Source: Gammaproteobacteria bacterium HGW-Gammaproteobacteria-1 (GTDB lineage: Bacteria; Pseudomonadota; Gammaproteobacteria; Thiohalomonadales; Thiohalomonadaceae). From it: a DNA stretch of 64,000 bases. The notes beneath the pieces are model-generated. The model searched no databases. It saw nothing but the letters and a program-made list of their open reading frames with translations, and was not told the DNA's origin. The stretch is taken from NCBI GenBank assembly GCA_002840095.1, contig PGZL01000007.1, positions 105,267 through 169,266 on the forward strand, given 5' to 3'. How positions within the stretch are numbered: position 1 is the stretch's first letter; each line of letters starts with the position of its first letter. The position numbers were made by a program, and so were the translations under genes. This document shows, piece by piece, positions 28,274 through 37,059 of this stretch.

Positions 28274-28305
28274 CCCGCCTTCCGGGACACACCCCGGAAG
28301 GCGGG
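28274..28305. terminator. Bidirectional hairpin between pgm and the antiporter
   Basis: A perfect 13-base stem (28274-28286 with 28293-28305) encloses ACACAC. It directly abuts the antiporter stop codon and lies 12 bases after the pgm stop. It lacks a clear T tract but is placed to serve both convergent genes. Confidence 0.7.
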
Positions 28306-30027
28306 TCAGCCCTGCCGCGAAGGCGGCGCAAAGCGGGCCAGCACGTGACTCATCATGCCCCTGGCCAGCTCCTCCTCGCCGAAGAACACGGTACCCATTC
28401 CTTCCTTGCGCAACAGCTGCGACTCCTCCTCGCTGTGGGTGCGCAGCACAATCTCGATGGCGGGATTGAGGGCCCGCGCGATATCCACCACCGGCCGCAC
28501 CAGCAGCGGATCCGGCGCAGCCACCACCAGCATCGCCGCCTTGGCGATGTGCGCCTGGATCAACACCGCCGACTCGGCGGCATTGCCCGACACCGCGGCC
28601 TTCCCCTGCTTGCGCAGATTTTCCACCACCTCGCGGTTCTGCTCGACCACTACATAGGGTATGTTTGCCGCCTCCAGCGCCTGGGCGATGCGTCGTCCGA
28701 CACGACCGTAGCCCACCAGCACCGCCTGCCCCTCGAGATATTTGCGCTCCGTGCTCATGGGCAGCTCGGCGTAGGGATCTTCGCGCCGCTCCAGCCGGCG
28801 CGCCAGGTCCGAGTGTGTCAATATCCAGCGGCGGAACGGCTCCACCGCGGCAAACAACAGCGGATTGCAGGCGATGGAAATAAGCGCGCCGGCCAGCACC
28901 AGACTCATGCCTTCCGGCGGCAGTACGCCAAGCGTCAGACCGAGCCCGGCGAGGATGAAGGAAAACTCGCCAATCTGCGCCAGACTGGCCGAGACGGTCA
29001 ACGCGGTGCTGAACGGATAGCGGAAGGCCAGGACCAGGGCCAGCGCCGCCAGGGACTTGCCGAACATGATGATCGCCACCACCGTGAGCACGCGGAGCGG
29101 CTGCTCCAGCAATATCGCCGGCTGAAACAGCATGCCCACCGATACGAAGAACAGCACCGAGAAGGCATCGCGCAAAGGCAGCGACTCCTCCGCCGCGCGA
29201 TGGCTGAACTCGGATTCGCGCATCACCATGCCTGCGAAAAAGGCACCAAGGGCAAACGACACGCTGAACAGCTGCGCAGCGCCGTAGGCAATGCCGAGGG
29301 CGATGGCAATCACCGACAGCGTGAACAGTTCGCGCGAACCAGTGCGCGCTATCTGCCACAGCAGCCACGGCAACACACGGCGCCCGACGACGAGCATCAG
29401 CACGATAAATGCGGCCACCTCCACCAGCGTCTTGCCGAGGGTGATCCATAAGGGCTGCACCGGCGCCGGGCCCGCCGCGACGGCATTGTCCATGGTGCCG
29501 GCCAGTAGACCGACCAGCGGCGGCAGCAACACCAGCACCAACACGGTCGCCAGATCCTCCACCACCAGCCAGCCCACCGCGATGCGGCCGTTCATGGTCT
29601 CCAGCACACCGCGCGCCTCCAGCGCCTTGAGCAGTACCACGGTGCTGGCACAGGACAGGGACAGGCCGAAAATCAGGCCGCTGGCCCAATCCCAATCCCA
29701 GGTCCAGGCCACCAGCATGCCCAGGACCGTCGCCAGGCTCATTTGCACGACGGCGCCGGGCACGGCGATGCGCCGTACCGCCAGCAAATCCTTGAGGGAG
29801 AAATGCAAGCCGACCCCGAACATCAGCAACATCACGCCGATCTCGGCCAGTTGCGATGCGATATGCATGTCGGCGACGAAGCCGGGCGTTGATGGGCCGA
29901 TGACGATACCGGCGATCAGATATCCCACCAGGGCGGGAATCTTCAGCCGCTCCGCAATAACGCCTAGTATCAGCGCCATGCCGAGGCCGGCGACGAGAGT
30001 GGTGATCAACGGGAGAGTGTGATCCAT
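28306..30027 (-). CDS. ybaL: YbaL/KefB-type K+:H+ antiporter with TrkA-N domain
   Basis: This 573-residue protein has about 12-13 membrane helices of the CPA2 Na+/H+ exchanger fold (residues 5-400; GIVIGPSTPGFVADMH, LLMFGVGLHFSLKDLL). A cytosolic TrkA-N nucleotide-binding domain follows (about 420-545; VGYGRVGRRIAQAL). The N terminus is strikingly like E. coli YbaL. It likely exports K+ in exchange for H+ under redox or pH control. The start is at 30027, where MDHTLPLIT matches YbaL; a longer start at 30066 is possible. No KefG/F subunit gene is adjacent. Confidence 0.9.
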   Translation of the reverse strand: MDHTLPLITTLVAGLGMALILGVIAERLKIPALVGYLIAGIVIGPSTPGFVADMHIASQLAEIGVMLLMFGVGLHFSLKDLLAVRRIAVPGAVVQMSLATVLGMLVAWTWDWDWASGLIFGLSLSCASTVVLLKALEARGVLETMNGRIAVGWLVVEDLATVLVLVLLPPLVGLLAGTMDNAVAAGPAPVQPLWITLGKTLVEVAAFIVLMLVVGRRVLPWLLWQIARTGSRELFTLSVIAIALGIAYGAAQLFSVSFALGAFFAGMVMRESEFSHRAAEESLPLRDAFSVLFFVSVGMLFQPAILLEQPLRVLTVVAIIMFGKSLAALALVLAFRYPFSTALTVSASLAQIGEFSFILAGLGLTLGVLPPEGMSLVLAGALISIACNPLLFAAVEPFRRWILTHSDLARRLERREDPYAELPMSTERKYLEGQAVLVGYGRVGRRIAQALEAANIPYVVVEQNREVVENLRKQGKAAVSGNAAESAVLIQAHIAKAAMLVVAAPDPLLVRPVVDIARALNPAIEIVLRTHSEEESQLLRKEGMGTVFFGEEELARGMMSHVLARFAPPSRQG

Positions 30028-30174
30028 AGATTCCAATCGGTCCGCCGTGCCGCCGCACGCGATCATGCTTAGGCGCAGACAAAAACCAAGGGAGAAACCT
30101 GGTGTGCCGGAGCGGCATCAGCGGGCGCGGGGAAGGCGTGTTCCGCCCTCCCTGTGCCCGTCTTCAAGTACCGG

Positions 30175-32946
30175 TCACCACTGGTAGTCCGCCTCCTTCA
30201 GCTTCGCGTGCGCCGCCGCCAGGCGCGCCACCGGCACGCGCGGCGAGGAACAGGAAACGTAGTTGAGACCGACGTGATGGCAGAAGCGGATGGTCTCCGG
30301 ATGGCCGCCCTGCTCGCCGCAGATGCCCACCTTGAGATCGGCGCGGCCCTTGCGGCCCCAGTCCACGGCGATCCAGATGAGGCGACCGACGCCTTTCACG
30401 TCCAGCACCTCGAAGGGATTGTCGTCGAGGATCTTCTTTTCGGCGTACATGGGCAGGAACTTGTTCTCGGCGTCCTCGCGCGAGAACGAGAACGTCGCCT
30501 GGGTCAGGTCGTTGGTGCCGAAGGAGAAGAACTCCGCGGCCTCGGCCATGTGCCCGGCGCGCAGGCAGGCGCGCACCACCTCCATCATGGTGCCGAACTT
30601 GAGCGGCACGGTGACGCCGTACTGCTTTTCCACCTGCGGTTTGATTTCGTCCAGATAGCCGCGCACGATCTCCAGCTCGCGCTTGGTGCAGACGTTGGGC
30701 ACCATCACCTCCGGGTGCACGGCGATGCCTTCCTTGACGCATTCCGCCGCCGCCTCGCACAGGGCGCGCAGCTGCATCCTGTAGATCTCGGGGTAGGTGA
30801 TGCCGAGGCGCACGCCGCGATGACCGAGCATCGGGTTGACCTCCTGCAACACGCGCACCTTGGCCAGCATGGTTTCGGTGCGGGCGATGGCTTCCTCCAC
30901 CAGGGAGCTGTCGCCGAGAATGCCGAGGCCACCCTCCAGGCCGGCGGATTTTTCCGGGTGCAGCACGCGCAGGGTGGACACCAGGGATTCCACGCCGTGC
31001 ACCGAGCTGCGCAGTTGGCGCAGGTGGGTCAGCTCGTCCAGCAGGCGCTGCTCGGTGGGCAGGAATTCGTGGATCGGCGGATCGAGCAGGCGTACGGTCA
31101 TCGGCCGCGGCGCCATCACGCTGAGCATTTCCTTGAAGTCGCCGCGCTGCATGGGCAGCAGCTTGTCCAACGCTTTCTGTCGTGCCTCGGTATCTTCGGC
31201 CAGAATCATCTCCACCACGATGGGCAGGCGCTCCTGGGCATTGAACATGCGCTCGGTGCGGCACAGGCCGATGCCCATGGCGCCGAATTTCACGGCGCGG
31301 CGCGCGTCGTTGGGGGTGTCGGCATTGGCCATCACCTGCAACTTCGCCACCTCGTCGGCCCAGCCCAGCAGGGTGGCCAGTTCGTCGCTGAACTCCGGCT
31401 CCACCGTCGGCACCTTGCCCAGGTACACGGCACCGCTGCCGCCGTCGATGGTGAGTACGTCACCCTCGTGCAGCACATGCTCGCCCACCACCGCGGTGCG
31501 CGCCCGGCTGTCCACCTTGACGCCCTCGGCGCCCACCACGCAGGGCTTGCCCATGCCGCGCGCCACCACCGCCGCGTGGGAGGTCTTGCCGCCGCGCGAG
31601 GTGAGCACGCCCTGGGCGGCGAAGAAGCCGTGGATGTCCTCCGGCTTGGTCTCCTCGCGCACCAGGATCACCTTCTCGCCCAGCTTGCCGCGCCGCTCGG
31701 CGGTGTCGGCGTCAAATACCACGCGGCCGCTGGAAGCGCCGGGCGAGGCGCCGATGCCGGTGGTGATGGCCTCGCGCTTGTAGCCCGGATCGAGACGCGG
31801 GAACAGCAACTGTTCGAGCAGGGTCGGCTGGATGCGCAGCAGAGCCTGGTTGCGATCGACCAGACCTTCCTTGACCATCTCCACCGAGGTGCGCACCATG
31901 GCCTGTGCGTTCATCTTGCCGTTGCGGGTCTGCAGGCAGTAGAGCACGCCCTTTTCGATGGTGAACTCGAAGTCCTGGATCTCGTGGTAGTGCGCCTCCA
32001 GCTTGTTGCGCAGATCCACCAGCTGACGGAACATTTCCGGCATTTCCTTTTCCAGCTCCAGGATCGGCTTGGGCGTACGGATGCCGGCCACCACGTCCTC
32101 GCCCTGGGCATTGACCAGGTACTCGCCGAACATCAGGTTCTCGCCGGTGCCCGGATTGCGGGTGAAGCCGACGCCGGTGGCCGAGTCGTCGCCCAGGTTG
32201 CCGAACACCATGGTCACCACGTTGACGGCGGTGCCGTTGGCCATCTCCGGGGTGATGTGGAATTCGCGCCGGTAATCCACCGCCCGCTTGCCCATCCAGG
32301 AATTGAACACCGCCTTGATGGCCAGCTCCAGCTGTTCCATGGGATCGGTGGGAAAGGGCTTGCCGGTCTGCTGCTGCACCACCTGCAGGAAACGCTCGCT
32401 GATCTCCTTCAGATCACCGGCCTTGAGGCCCACGTCCACCGCCACGCCGGCGCGCTGCTTCACCGCCTCGAAGTGTTCGTCGAAGTGCTCGTCGGCCACG
32501 CCCAGGGCCACCTTGCCGAACAGCTGGATGAAACGGCGGTAGGAGTCGTAGCCGAAACGCTCGTTGTTGCTCTGTTTGATCACGCCCACCAGGGTCTGGG
32601 CGTTGAGGCCGAGGTTGAGGATGGTGTCCATCATGCCGGGCATGGACATGGCGGAACCGGAGCGCACCGACACCAGCAGGGGATTGTCGGCGCCGCCGAA
32701 TATCTTGCCGGTGGCCTTTTCCAGCGCGGCGATCTGCGCCCGCACCTGGTCCATCACGCCGGGGGGCAGTTCGCGCTTGGGGTCGGCCAGGTAGGTCAGG
32801 CAGGCCTCGGTGCTGATGACGAAGCCGGGCGGCACGTTGAGGCCGATTTGGGTCATCTCGCACAGGTTGGCGCCCTTGCCACCGAGCAGATGCTTGTTCT
32901 TGCCGTCGCCTTCACTGAAGGCGTACACGTATTTCTGCGATCCCAT
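30175..32946 (-). CDS. ppdK: Pyruvate, phosphate dikinase
   Basis: This 923-residue protein has the N-terminal nucleotide-grasp domain (GGKGANLCEMT, GSAMSMPGMMDT) and the swivelling phosphohistidine domain (GGKTSHAAVVARGMGKP, His457). The C-terminal PEP/pyruvate barrel (GLCRTERMF, FGTNDLTQ, CGEQGG) follows. It interconverts pyruvate + ATP + Pi and PEP + AMP + PPi, often replacing pyruvate kinase or PEP synthase. It starts at 32946 after AAGGGG. No PPDK regulatory protein gene is adjacent. Confidence 0.97.
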   Translation of the reverse strand: MGSQKYVYAFSEGDGKNKHLLGGKGANLCEMTQIGLNVPPGFVISTEACLTYLADPKRELPPGVMDQVRAQIAALEKATGKIFGGADNPLLVSVRSGSAMSMPGMMDTILNLGLNAQTLVGVIKQSNNERFGYDSYRRFIQLFGKVALGVADEHFDEHFEAVKQRAGVAVDVGLKAGDLKEISERFLQVVQQQTGKPFPTDPMEQLELAIKAVFNSWMGKRAVDYRREFHITPEMANGTAVNVVTMVFGNLGDDSATGVGFTRNPGTGENLMFGEYLVNAQGEDVVAGIRTPKPILELEKEMPEMFRQLVDLRNKLEAHYHEIQDFEFTIEKGVLYCLQTRNGKMNAQAMVRTSVEMVKEGLVDRNQALLRIQPTLLEQLLFPRLDPGYKREAITTGIGASPGASSGRVVFDADTAERRGKLGEKVILVREETKPEDIHGFFAAQGVLTSRGGKTSHAAVVARGMGKPCVVGAEGVKVDSRARTAVVGEHVLHEGDVLTIDGGSGAVYLGKVPTVEPEFSDELATLLGWADEVAKLQVMANADTPNDARRAVKFGAMGIGLCRTERMFNAQERLPIVVEMILAEDTEARQKALDKLLPMQRGDFKEMLSVMAPRPMTVRLLDPPIHEFLPTEQRLLDELTHLRQLRSSVHGVESLVSTLRVLHPEKSAGLEGGLGILGDSSLVEEAIARTETMLAKVRVLQEVNPMLGHRGVRLGITYPEIYRMQLRALCEAAAECVKEGIAVHPEVMVPNVCTKRELEIVRGYLDEIKPQVEKQYGVTVPLKFGTMMEVVRACLRAGHMAEAAEFFSFGTNDLTQATFSFSREDAENKFLPMYAEKKILDDNPFEVLDVKGVGRLIWIAVDWGRKGRADLKVGICGEQGGHPETIRFCHHVGLNYVSCSSPRVPVARLAAAHAKLKEADYQW

Positions 32947-33057
32947 CGTCGACCCCTTGGTGGTTGTTATTGACCGTCCTGGATGCGGCAGCCGCAGCAG
33001 ATAAGGTAGCCCCATAAACAAGGGGCGGCAATGGGGCCGGGCGGGGGAAAACGACCG

Positions 33058-34431
33058 TCAGAGGACCGCGCGTGTCTGCATCGCGTCGTACTCGGCCTGG
33101 AAGAAAAAGTTCTCTTCGCCCAGGGCCGGGCGCAGGTCGTCCAGCCAGGTGGCCTGCGGATCAAAACGGGCAAAAAACGGCCGCTGCACCCAGTCGGGAT
33201 TGCGTCCCTGGATGAAGCGCAGCACGAATACCTGTTCACCGGCCACGTCGGCCACGCCCTGCACCTCCACCTTGCCCGGACCGGCGCTCATGGAGGGTCC
33301 GCGCACCGTGCGCGCCACGCCGGACACCTGCTGGATGGCGTCGCGGTAGATCTCCCAGGCCCGCACCAGCGGCACCTCGAAATAGCGGCTGGCGCCGGTA
33401 TCGCGCTCCACGAACATGTAATAAGGCACGATGCCGAGGCTGACCTGGGTCTGCCACAGGCGGGCCCACACGTCGGCGGAGTCGTTGATGTGGGCCACCA
33501 GCGGCGACTGGCTGCGGATCACCGCGCCGGTGGCGCGCACGCGGCGCACCGCTTCCCGCGCGATGGGCGTGTCCAGCTCGCGCCAGTGATTGAAATGGGC
33601 CATGACGGCGACGTGCTTGCCCTTGCGCACCAGCCGCTCCAGCAGGCGCAGCAGATCGTCGGCGTCCTCGTCCAGCACGAAGCGCTGCGGCCAAAACGAC
33701 AGCGCCTTGGTGCCGATGCGCAGGGTCTGGATATGGGAAAACTCCGGCTGCAACAGCGGCTCCAGGTAGGCCGCCAGGTGTTTGGTCTTCATCACCATGG
33801 GATCGCCGCCGGTCATCAGCAGATCGGTGACCTCGTGGTGCTGCCGGAGATAGCGGTGCAGCAGCGCCGCTTCGTGGGAGGCGATGCGCAGTTCCTTGTC
33901 GCCGACGAACTGCGCCCAGCGGAAGCAGAAGGTGCAGTAGGCATGACAGGTCTGTCCCTGACTGGGGAAGAACAGCACCGTCTCGCGGTACTTGTGCTGC
34001 ATGCCCTCCAGGCGCTTGTCGTCCAGGCGCGGCACGTTGAGCAGACGCTGGCCGGCCGGGTGGGGATTGAGCTTCTGGCGGATGTCCTGCGCCACGGCGC
34101 GGATCTGCGCCGGATCGGCGCCGGCATCGAGCAGGGCGGCGATGCGCTGGAAGTCTTCCGGCGCCAGCATGCCTTCCTGGGGAAAGGTGAGCTGGAAGAT
34201 GGGGTCGTCGGGGACCTTGTCCCAATCGATCAGTTCGTCGACCACATAGCGGTTGACGCGGAACGGCAGCACCTGCGCCACCGCGCGCATGCTGCGGCGC
34301 AGGGCCGCCGGCAGGCGCTGCAGCTGGGGGATCTGCTCCAACTGGCGCTCGGTATAGACCTGAAAGTCCTCCACGCCGGTCAGGGCGCCAAGGGGCAGCT
34401 TGCGTGCTTCCAGATTGCTGAACTGGCTCAT
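33058..34431 (-). CDS. KamA-like radical SAM protein (lysine 2,3-aminomutase family)
   Basis: This 457-residue protein carries a radical-SAM cluster motif CHAYCTFCF (Cys162, Cys166, Cys169). It also has LLMTGGDPMVM and HFNHWRELDTP segments characteristic of the KamA/EpmB group. It is longer than EpmB (about 340) and lacks the usual CRHCTRR or CRYCFRR sequence, so neither lysine aminomutase nor EF-P modification can be assumed. The ATG at 34431 follows GAGGTAAG. It is 111 bases upstream of ppdK on the same strand. The substrate is unknown. Confidence 0.8.
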   Translation of the reverse strand: MSQFSNLEARKLPLGALTGVEDFQVYTERQLEQIPQLQRLPAALRRSMRAVAQVLPFRVNRYVVDELIDWDKVPDDPIFQLTFPQEGMLAPEDFQRIAALLDAGADPAQIRAVAQDIRQKLNPHPAGQRLLNVPRLDDKRLEGMQHKYRETVLFFPSQGQTCHAYCTFCFRWAQFVGDKELRIASHEAALLHRYLRQHHEVTDLLMTGGDPMVMKTKHLAAYLEPLLQPEFSHIQTLRIGTKALSFWPQRFVLDEDADDLLRLLERLVRKGKHVAVMAHFNHWRELDTPIAREAVRRVRATGAVIRSQSPLVAHINDSADVWARLWQTQVSLGIVPYYMFVERDTGASRYFEVPLVRAWEIYRDAIQQVSGVARTVRGPSMSAGPGKVEVQGVADVAGEQVFVLRFIQGRNPDWVQRPFFARFDPQATWLDDLRPALGEENFFFQAEYDAMQTRAVL

Positions 34432-34822
34432 CTGCTTACCTCGTATCTGCCGACAACGACTGCCGATAGAGTTCGCATGGGCAGGCAGGAAGGGAACCGC
34501 CCGTAGGGCACGGGTTAGCGGGGAGGCTTCCTGCTGCAATGTATGGATGCGCCGAAACGCAGAACCGGCGCCGGGGGCCGGATGATGGTAGCGCCGCTGT
34601 GTGACAGCTGCGGTTACCGGGCGGCTCGGGCTGTTTGGATGCTGGCCGCCTGTCGATGTCCGTCATTATAACCGATGCAACCACGCAACCCCAGCATTAA
34701 TACACATGCCAGCCGTTGCATTCAATTAACGACAATTACCCACACAATGCCGTCGGTACTTGAAAAATAACACCGCAGCGCCCATCCAGTTCCCATTCCT
34801 CCCACCACAAAGTCACGCCACC
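34432..34822. other. Divergent intergenic region without a gene
   Basis: These 391 bases separate the divergent KamA-like and rhdA genes. An imperfect hairpin (CCGCTGT/ACAGCTGCGG, about 34601-34617) is present. The rhdA-proximal half (34660-34790) is AT-richer and presumably holds the rhdA promoter, but I see no convincing -35/-10 pair and no RNA gene. Confidence 0.5.
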
Positions 34823-35644
34823 ATGACCGCAACCCCGCTTCCCCTGCTGCTGGAACCCGAGGCCCTGGAACCCCTGCTGGGCAGTCCCGATCTGCTGCTG
34901 GTGGATCTGAGCCGCGCCGAAATACACGCGCAGTACCATATTCCCGGTGCCGTGCCTCTGGAATACGGCCGGATCGTGCGCATGGCGCCGCCGGTGGGCG
35001 GGCTGCTGCCAGACGAGACACAGCTGAGCGCCGTGCTGTCGGCCATCGGGCTGACGCCAGGGCACCATGTGGTGGCCTACGATGACGAGGGCGGCGGCAA
35101 GGCCTGCCGCCTGCTGTGGACCCTGGAAGCCCTCGGCCATACGCGCTACTCCCTGCTCAACGGCGGGTTGCACGCCTGGGCCAACGAGGGCCATGAACTG
35201 ACCCGCGAACCGGTGCAGCCCACGCCCAGCCACTACGATGCCCGGTATGCGGCCGATGCCGGCGTCAGCGCCGACGCGACCTATATCCTGAAACACCTGG
35301 GGGACGACTCGCACGCCCTGCTCGATGCGCGCAGCGCGCTGGAATACCGCGGCCTGCAACGCTATTCGGCGCGCGGCGGCCATATTCCGGGCGCGGTGCA
35401 TTTCGAGTGGACCGAGGCGATGGATCAGGGACGCAACCTGCGCCTGAGGCCGGCGGCGGATCTGCGCGCACAGCTGGAGGGGTTGGGAATAACACCGGAC
35501 AAGACCGTGGTGGCCTACTGCCAGACCCACCACCGTTCGGCCCACACCTGGTTCATGCTGAAGTGGTTGGGCTACAGCGCCAAGGGGTACGAAGGCTCCT
35601 GGTCCGACTGGGGCAACCGGGACGACACACCGGTGGAAAACTAG
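34823..35644 (+). CDS. rhdA: Thiosulfate:cyanide sulfurtransferase (rhodanese)
   Basis: This 273-residue protein has two rhodanese domains. The first (about 10-125) is inactive, and the second has catalytic Cys233 in the loop CQTHHRS, the same loop as Azotobacter vinelandii RhdA (271 residues). It transfers sulfane sulfur from thiosulfate to acceptors. The start at 34823 opens the first domain directly. In P. aeruginosa rhdA, psd, fimW and fimX are consecutive (PA4956-PA4959); here the same set is spread over 34.8-42.3 kb with three extra genes inserted. Confidence 0.92.
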   Translation: MTATPLPLLLEPEALEPLLGSPDLLLVDLSRAEIHAQYHIPGAVPLEYGRIVRMAPPVGGLLPDETQLSAVLSAIGLTPGHHVVAYDDEGGGKACRLLWTLEALGHTRYSLLNGGLHAWANEGHELTREPVQPTPSHYDARYAADAGVSADATYILKHLGDDSHALLDARSALEYRGLQRYSARGGHIPGAVHFEWTEAMDQGRNLRLRPAADLRAQLEGLGITPDKTVVAYCQTHHRSAHTWFMLKWLGYSAKGYEGSWSDWGNRDDTPVEN

Positions 35645-35828
35645 TTACTAGTTACAAGCAAAGGCAGTTACAAGTTACAAGTTACAAGTTACAAGTTACA
35701 AGTTACAAGTTACAAGTTACAAGTGAAGGTGTGCGCTGCGCGCATTTTATTAGATCAAGAACAGCACGAGCGCAGCGAGTTCCTCCGCTTGTATCTTGCA
35801 ACTTGCAACTTGTAACTTGTATCTGCCT
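35645..35828. repeat. GTTACAA heptad array with inverted arm
   Basis: Eight perfect tandem GTTACAA copies occupy 35667-35722. They are preceded by AAGGCA and by two diverged copies (35644-35657). After a 64-base spacer, 35787-35828 carries the inverse in degenerate form (CTTGTATCTTGCAACTTGC and so on) ending with the inverse of AAGGCA. The element fills the gap between the convergent rhdA and S24-peptidase stops. It is the longest member of the word-repeat set. It is not a CRISPR, since it has no spacers between units. Confidence 0.92.
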
Positions 35829-36290
35829 TCAAGCCATCCTAATCACCCCGGTGACGATACCGAGGATCTGCACGTCCTCGTTGCGCAGGTAGATGGGCTC
35901 CATCTCCGGGTTGGCAGGCTGCAGGCGGATGCCGTCGCGCTCGACGTAGAATTTCTTCAGGGTCACCTGCTCGCCGTTGATCATGGCCACCACCGACTGG
36001 CCGTTGTCCGCGCTCTCGCGCTTCTCGATGATCACGATGTCGCCGTCCTGGATGTTGTCCTCGATCATGGAGTGGCCGCGCACGCGCAGGGCGTAGGTGT
36101 TCTTGCGCACCATAGTGGCGGGCACCGCCACCTGCTCCCGGCTTTCATTCAACTCCACCGGGCGGCCCGCGCTGATGTAGCCGAGTAGCGGCACCTCCAC
36201 CAGTTCGACGGCGGCCATCGCCACCGGCTCCAGTTCCGGCGCCCAGACCGGACGGGTGTTCTTCGGAATCAACAGGCTAACGTTGGACAT
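35829..36290 (-). CDS. Stand-alone LexA/UmuD-type S24 peptidase
   Basis: This 153-residue protein consists almost only of a LexA C-terminal self-cleavage domain. It has a putative cleavage site Ala41-Gly42 (YISAGRP), catalytic Ser74 in RGHSMIEDNI and Lys112 in QVTLKKF. The Ser-Lys distance is 38 (37 in LexA and UmuD). The N-terminal winged-helix DNA-binding domain of LexA is absent. The start at 36290 has GGAGG, and a near-perfect SOS box lies directly upstream. UmuD-like function is the natural reading, but no umuC is adjacent. The sequence around the cleavage site looks more like LexA than UmuD. Confidence 0.85.
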   Translation of the reverse strand: MSNVSLLIPKNTRPVWAPELEPVAMAAVELVEVPLLGYISAGRPVELNESREQVAVPATMVRKNTYALRVRGHSMIEDNIQDGDIVIIEKRESADNGQSVVAMINGEQVTLKKFYVERDGIRLQPANPEMEPIYLRNEDVQILGIVTGVIRMA

Positions 36291-36304
36291 GACGGCCTCC
36301 TCTC

Positions 36305-36320
36305 CTGGGTTTATATACAG
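36305..36320 (-). promoter_or_regulatory. LexA (SOS) box
   Basis: On the minus strand the sequence reads CTGTATATAAACCCAG. It matches CTGT-N8-ACAG with one mismatch in the outer half-sites, and the interior is alternating AT as in the E. coli consensus. It ends 15 bases before the S24 peptidase start codon, overlapping where promoter and leader must be. It also lies 38 bases or more upstream of the divergent SCO1 gene. Confidence 0.75.
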
Positions 36321-36396
36321 TAAGCTACCTGTCCCGCTGCCATAACGCAAGCCGACGATGACCGCGCCGCAAACAGATGCGATAATCGGCGCCCTC

Positions 36397-37047
36397 ATGG
36401 AACGCCTGCGCACATCCCTGCTGATTATCCTTATCGTGGCCCTCAGTGCCGCGCTGTACTGGCTGTGGTTCGCCGACGCCGGCACGGACAGGCGGCACGC
36501 CGCCGAGCCGCTGCGGCGCGATCTGACGGGTATCGTGCTGCCCCAGCCCCGGGCGCTGCCGGACTTCCTGCTGCACGACTATGCCGGGCGGCCCATCACC
36601 GCGGACTGGTTCAAGGGCAAGTGGACCTTTGCCTTTTTCGGCTACACCCACTGCCCCGACATCTGCCCCACCACGCTCTACACCATGCAGCAGGTCAGCC
36701 GGCAGCTGGAGCGGACCCCGGACGTGCTGGCCGACACCCGTTTTCTGTTCGTCACCCTCGACCCGCAGCGTGACACGGCGGAGATACTCAAGGGCTACGT
36801 ACAGCACTTCGACCAGACCTTTCTCGCCGCCCGCGGCGACAGCGCGACCATCGACCGCCTGAGCGCGGCCATGAACATCCCCTACGCCATCGAACGGGAG
36901 GCCGGCAGCGACGAATATGTGGTCAACCACGCCGCCGCCATCCTGCTCATCGACAGCGACGGGCGCTATCATGCCCGCTACACGCCGACGCAAAGCGTCG
37001 CCGTGATCAGCGATACCTACCGCGAAATCCGCAACCGACACCGCTAA
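36397..37047 (+). CDS. SCO1/SenC-family copper chaperone
   Basis: This 216-residue protein has an N-terminal membrane anchor (about 7-25). A thioredoxin-fold domain has the copper-binding THCPDICPT motif (Cys86, Cys90) and His178 in YVVNHAAA. SCO proteins deliver copper to the CuA site of cytochrome oxidase or act as thiol reductases at the membrane. ATG 36397 gives a normal anchor; an ATG at 36358 would add 13 residues. Neither has a good ribosome site. It precedes psd by 12 bases, so they may be co-transcribed. No oxidase genes are visible. Confidence 0.88.
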   Translation: MERLRTSLLIILIVALSAALYWLWFADAGTDRRHAAEPLRRDLTGIVLPQPRALPDFLLHDYAGRPITADWFKGKWTFAFFGYTHCPDICPTTLYTMQQVSRQLERTPDVLADTRFLFVTLDPQRDTAEILKGYVQHFDQTFLAARGDSATIDRLSAAMNIPYAIEREAGSDEYVVNHAAAILLIDSDGRYHARYTPTQSVAVISDTYREIRNRHR

Positions 37048-37059
37048 CGAGCCCACGCC

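Noticed and set aside
30154..32973. Open frame of 939 codons on the plus strand
   Set aside because: Antisense to ppdK, which is unmistakable by motif. The translated sequence is His/Ala/Gly-rich and lacks any domain.
35667..35722. Tandem GTTACAA array as a CRISPR
   Set aside because: The units are seven bases with no spacers between them and no cas genes are nearby.
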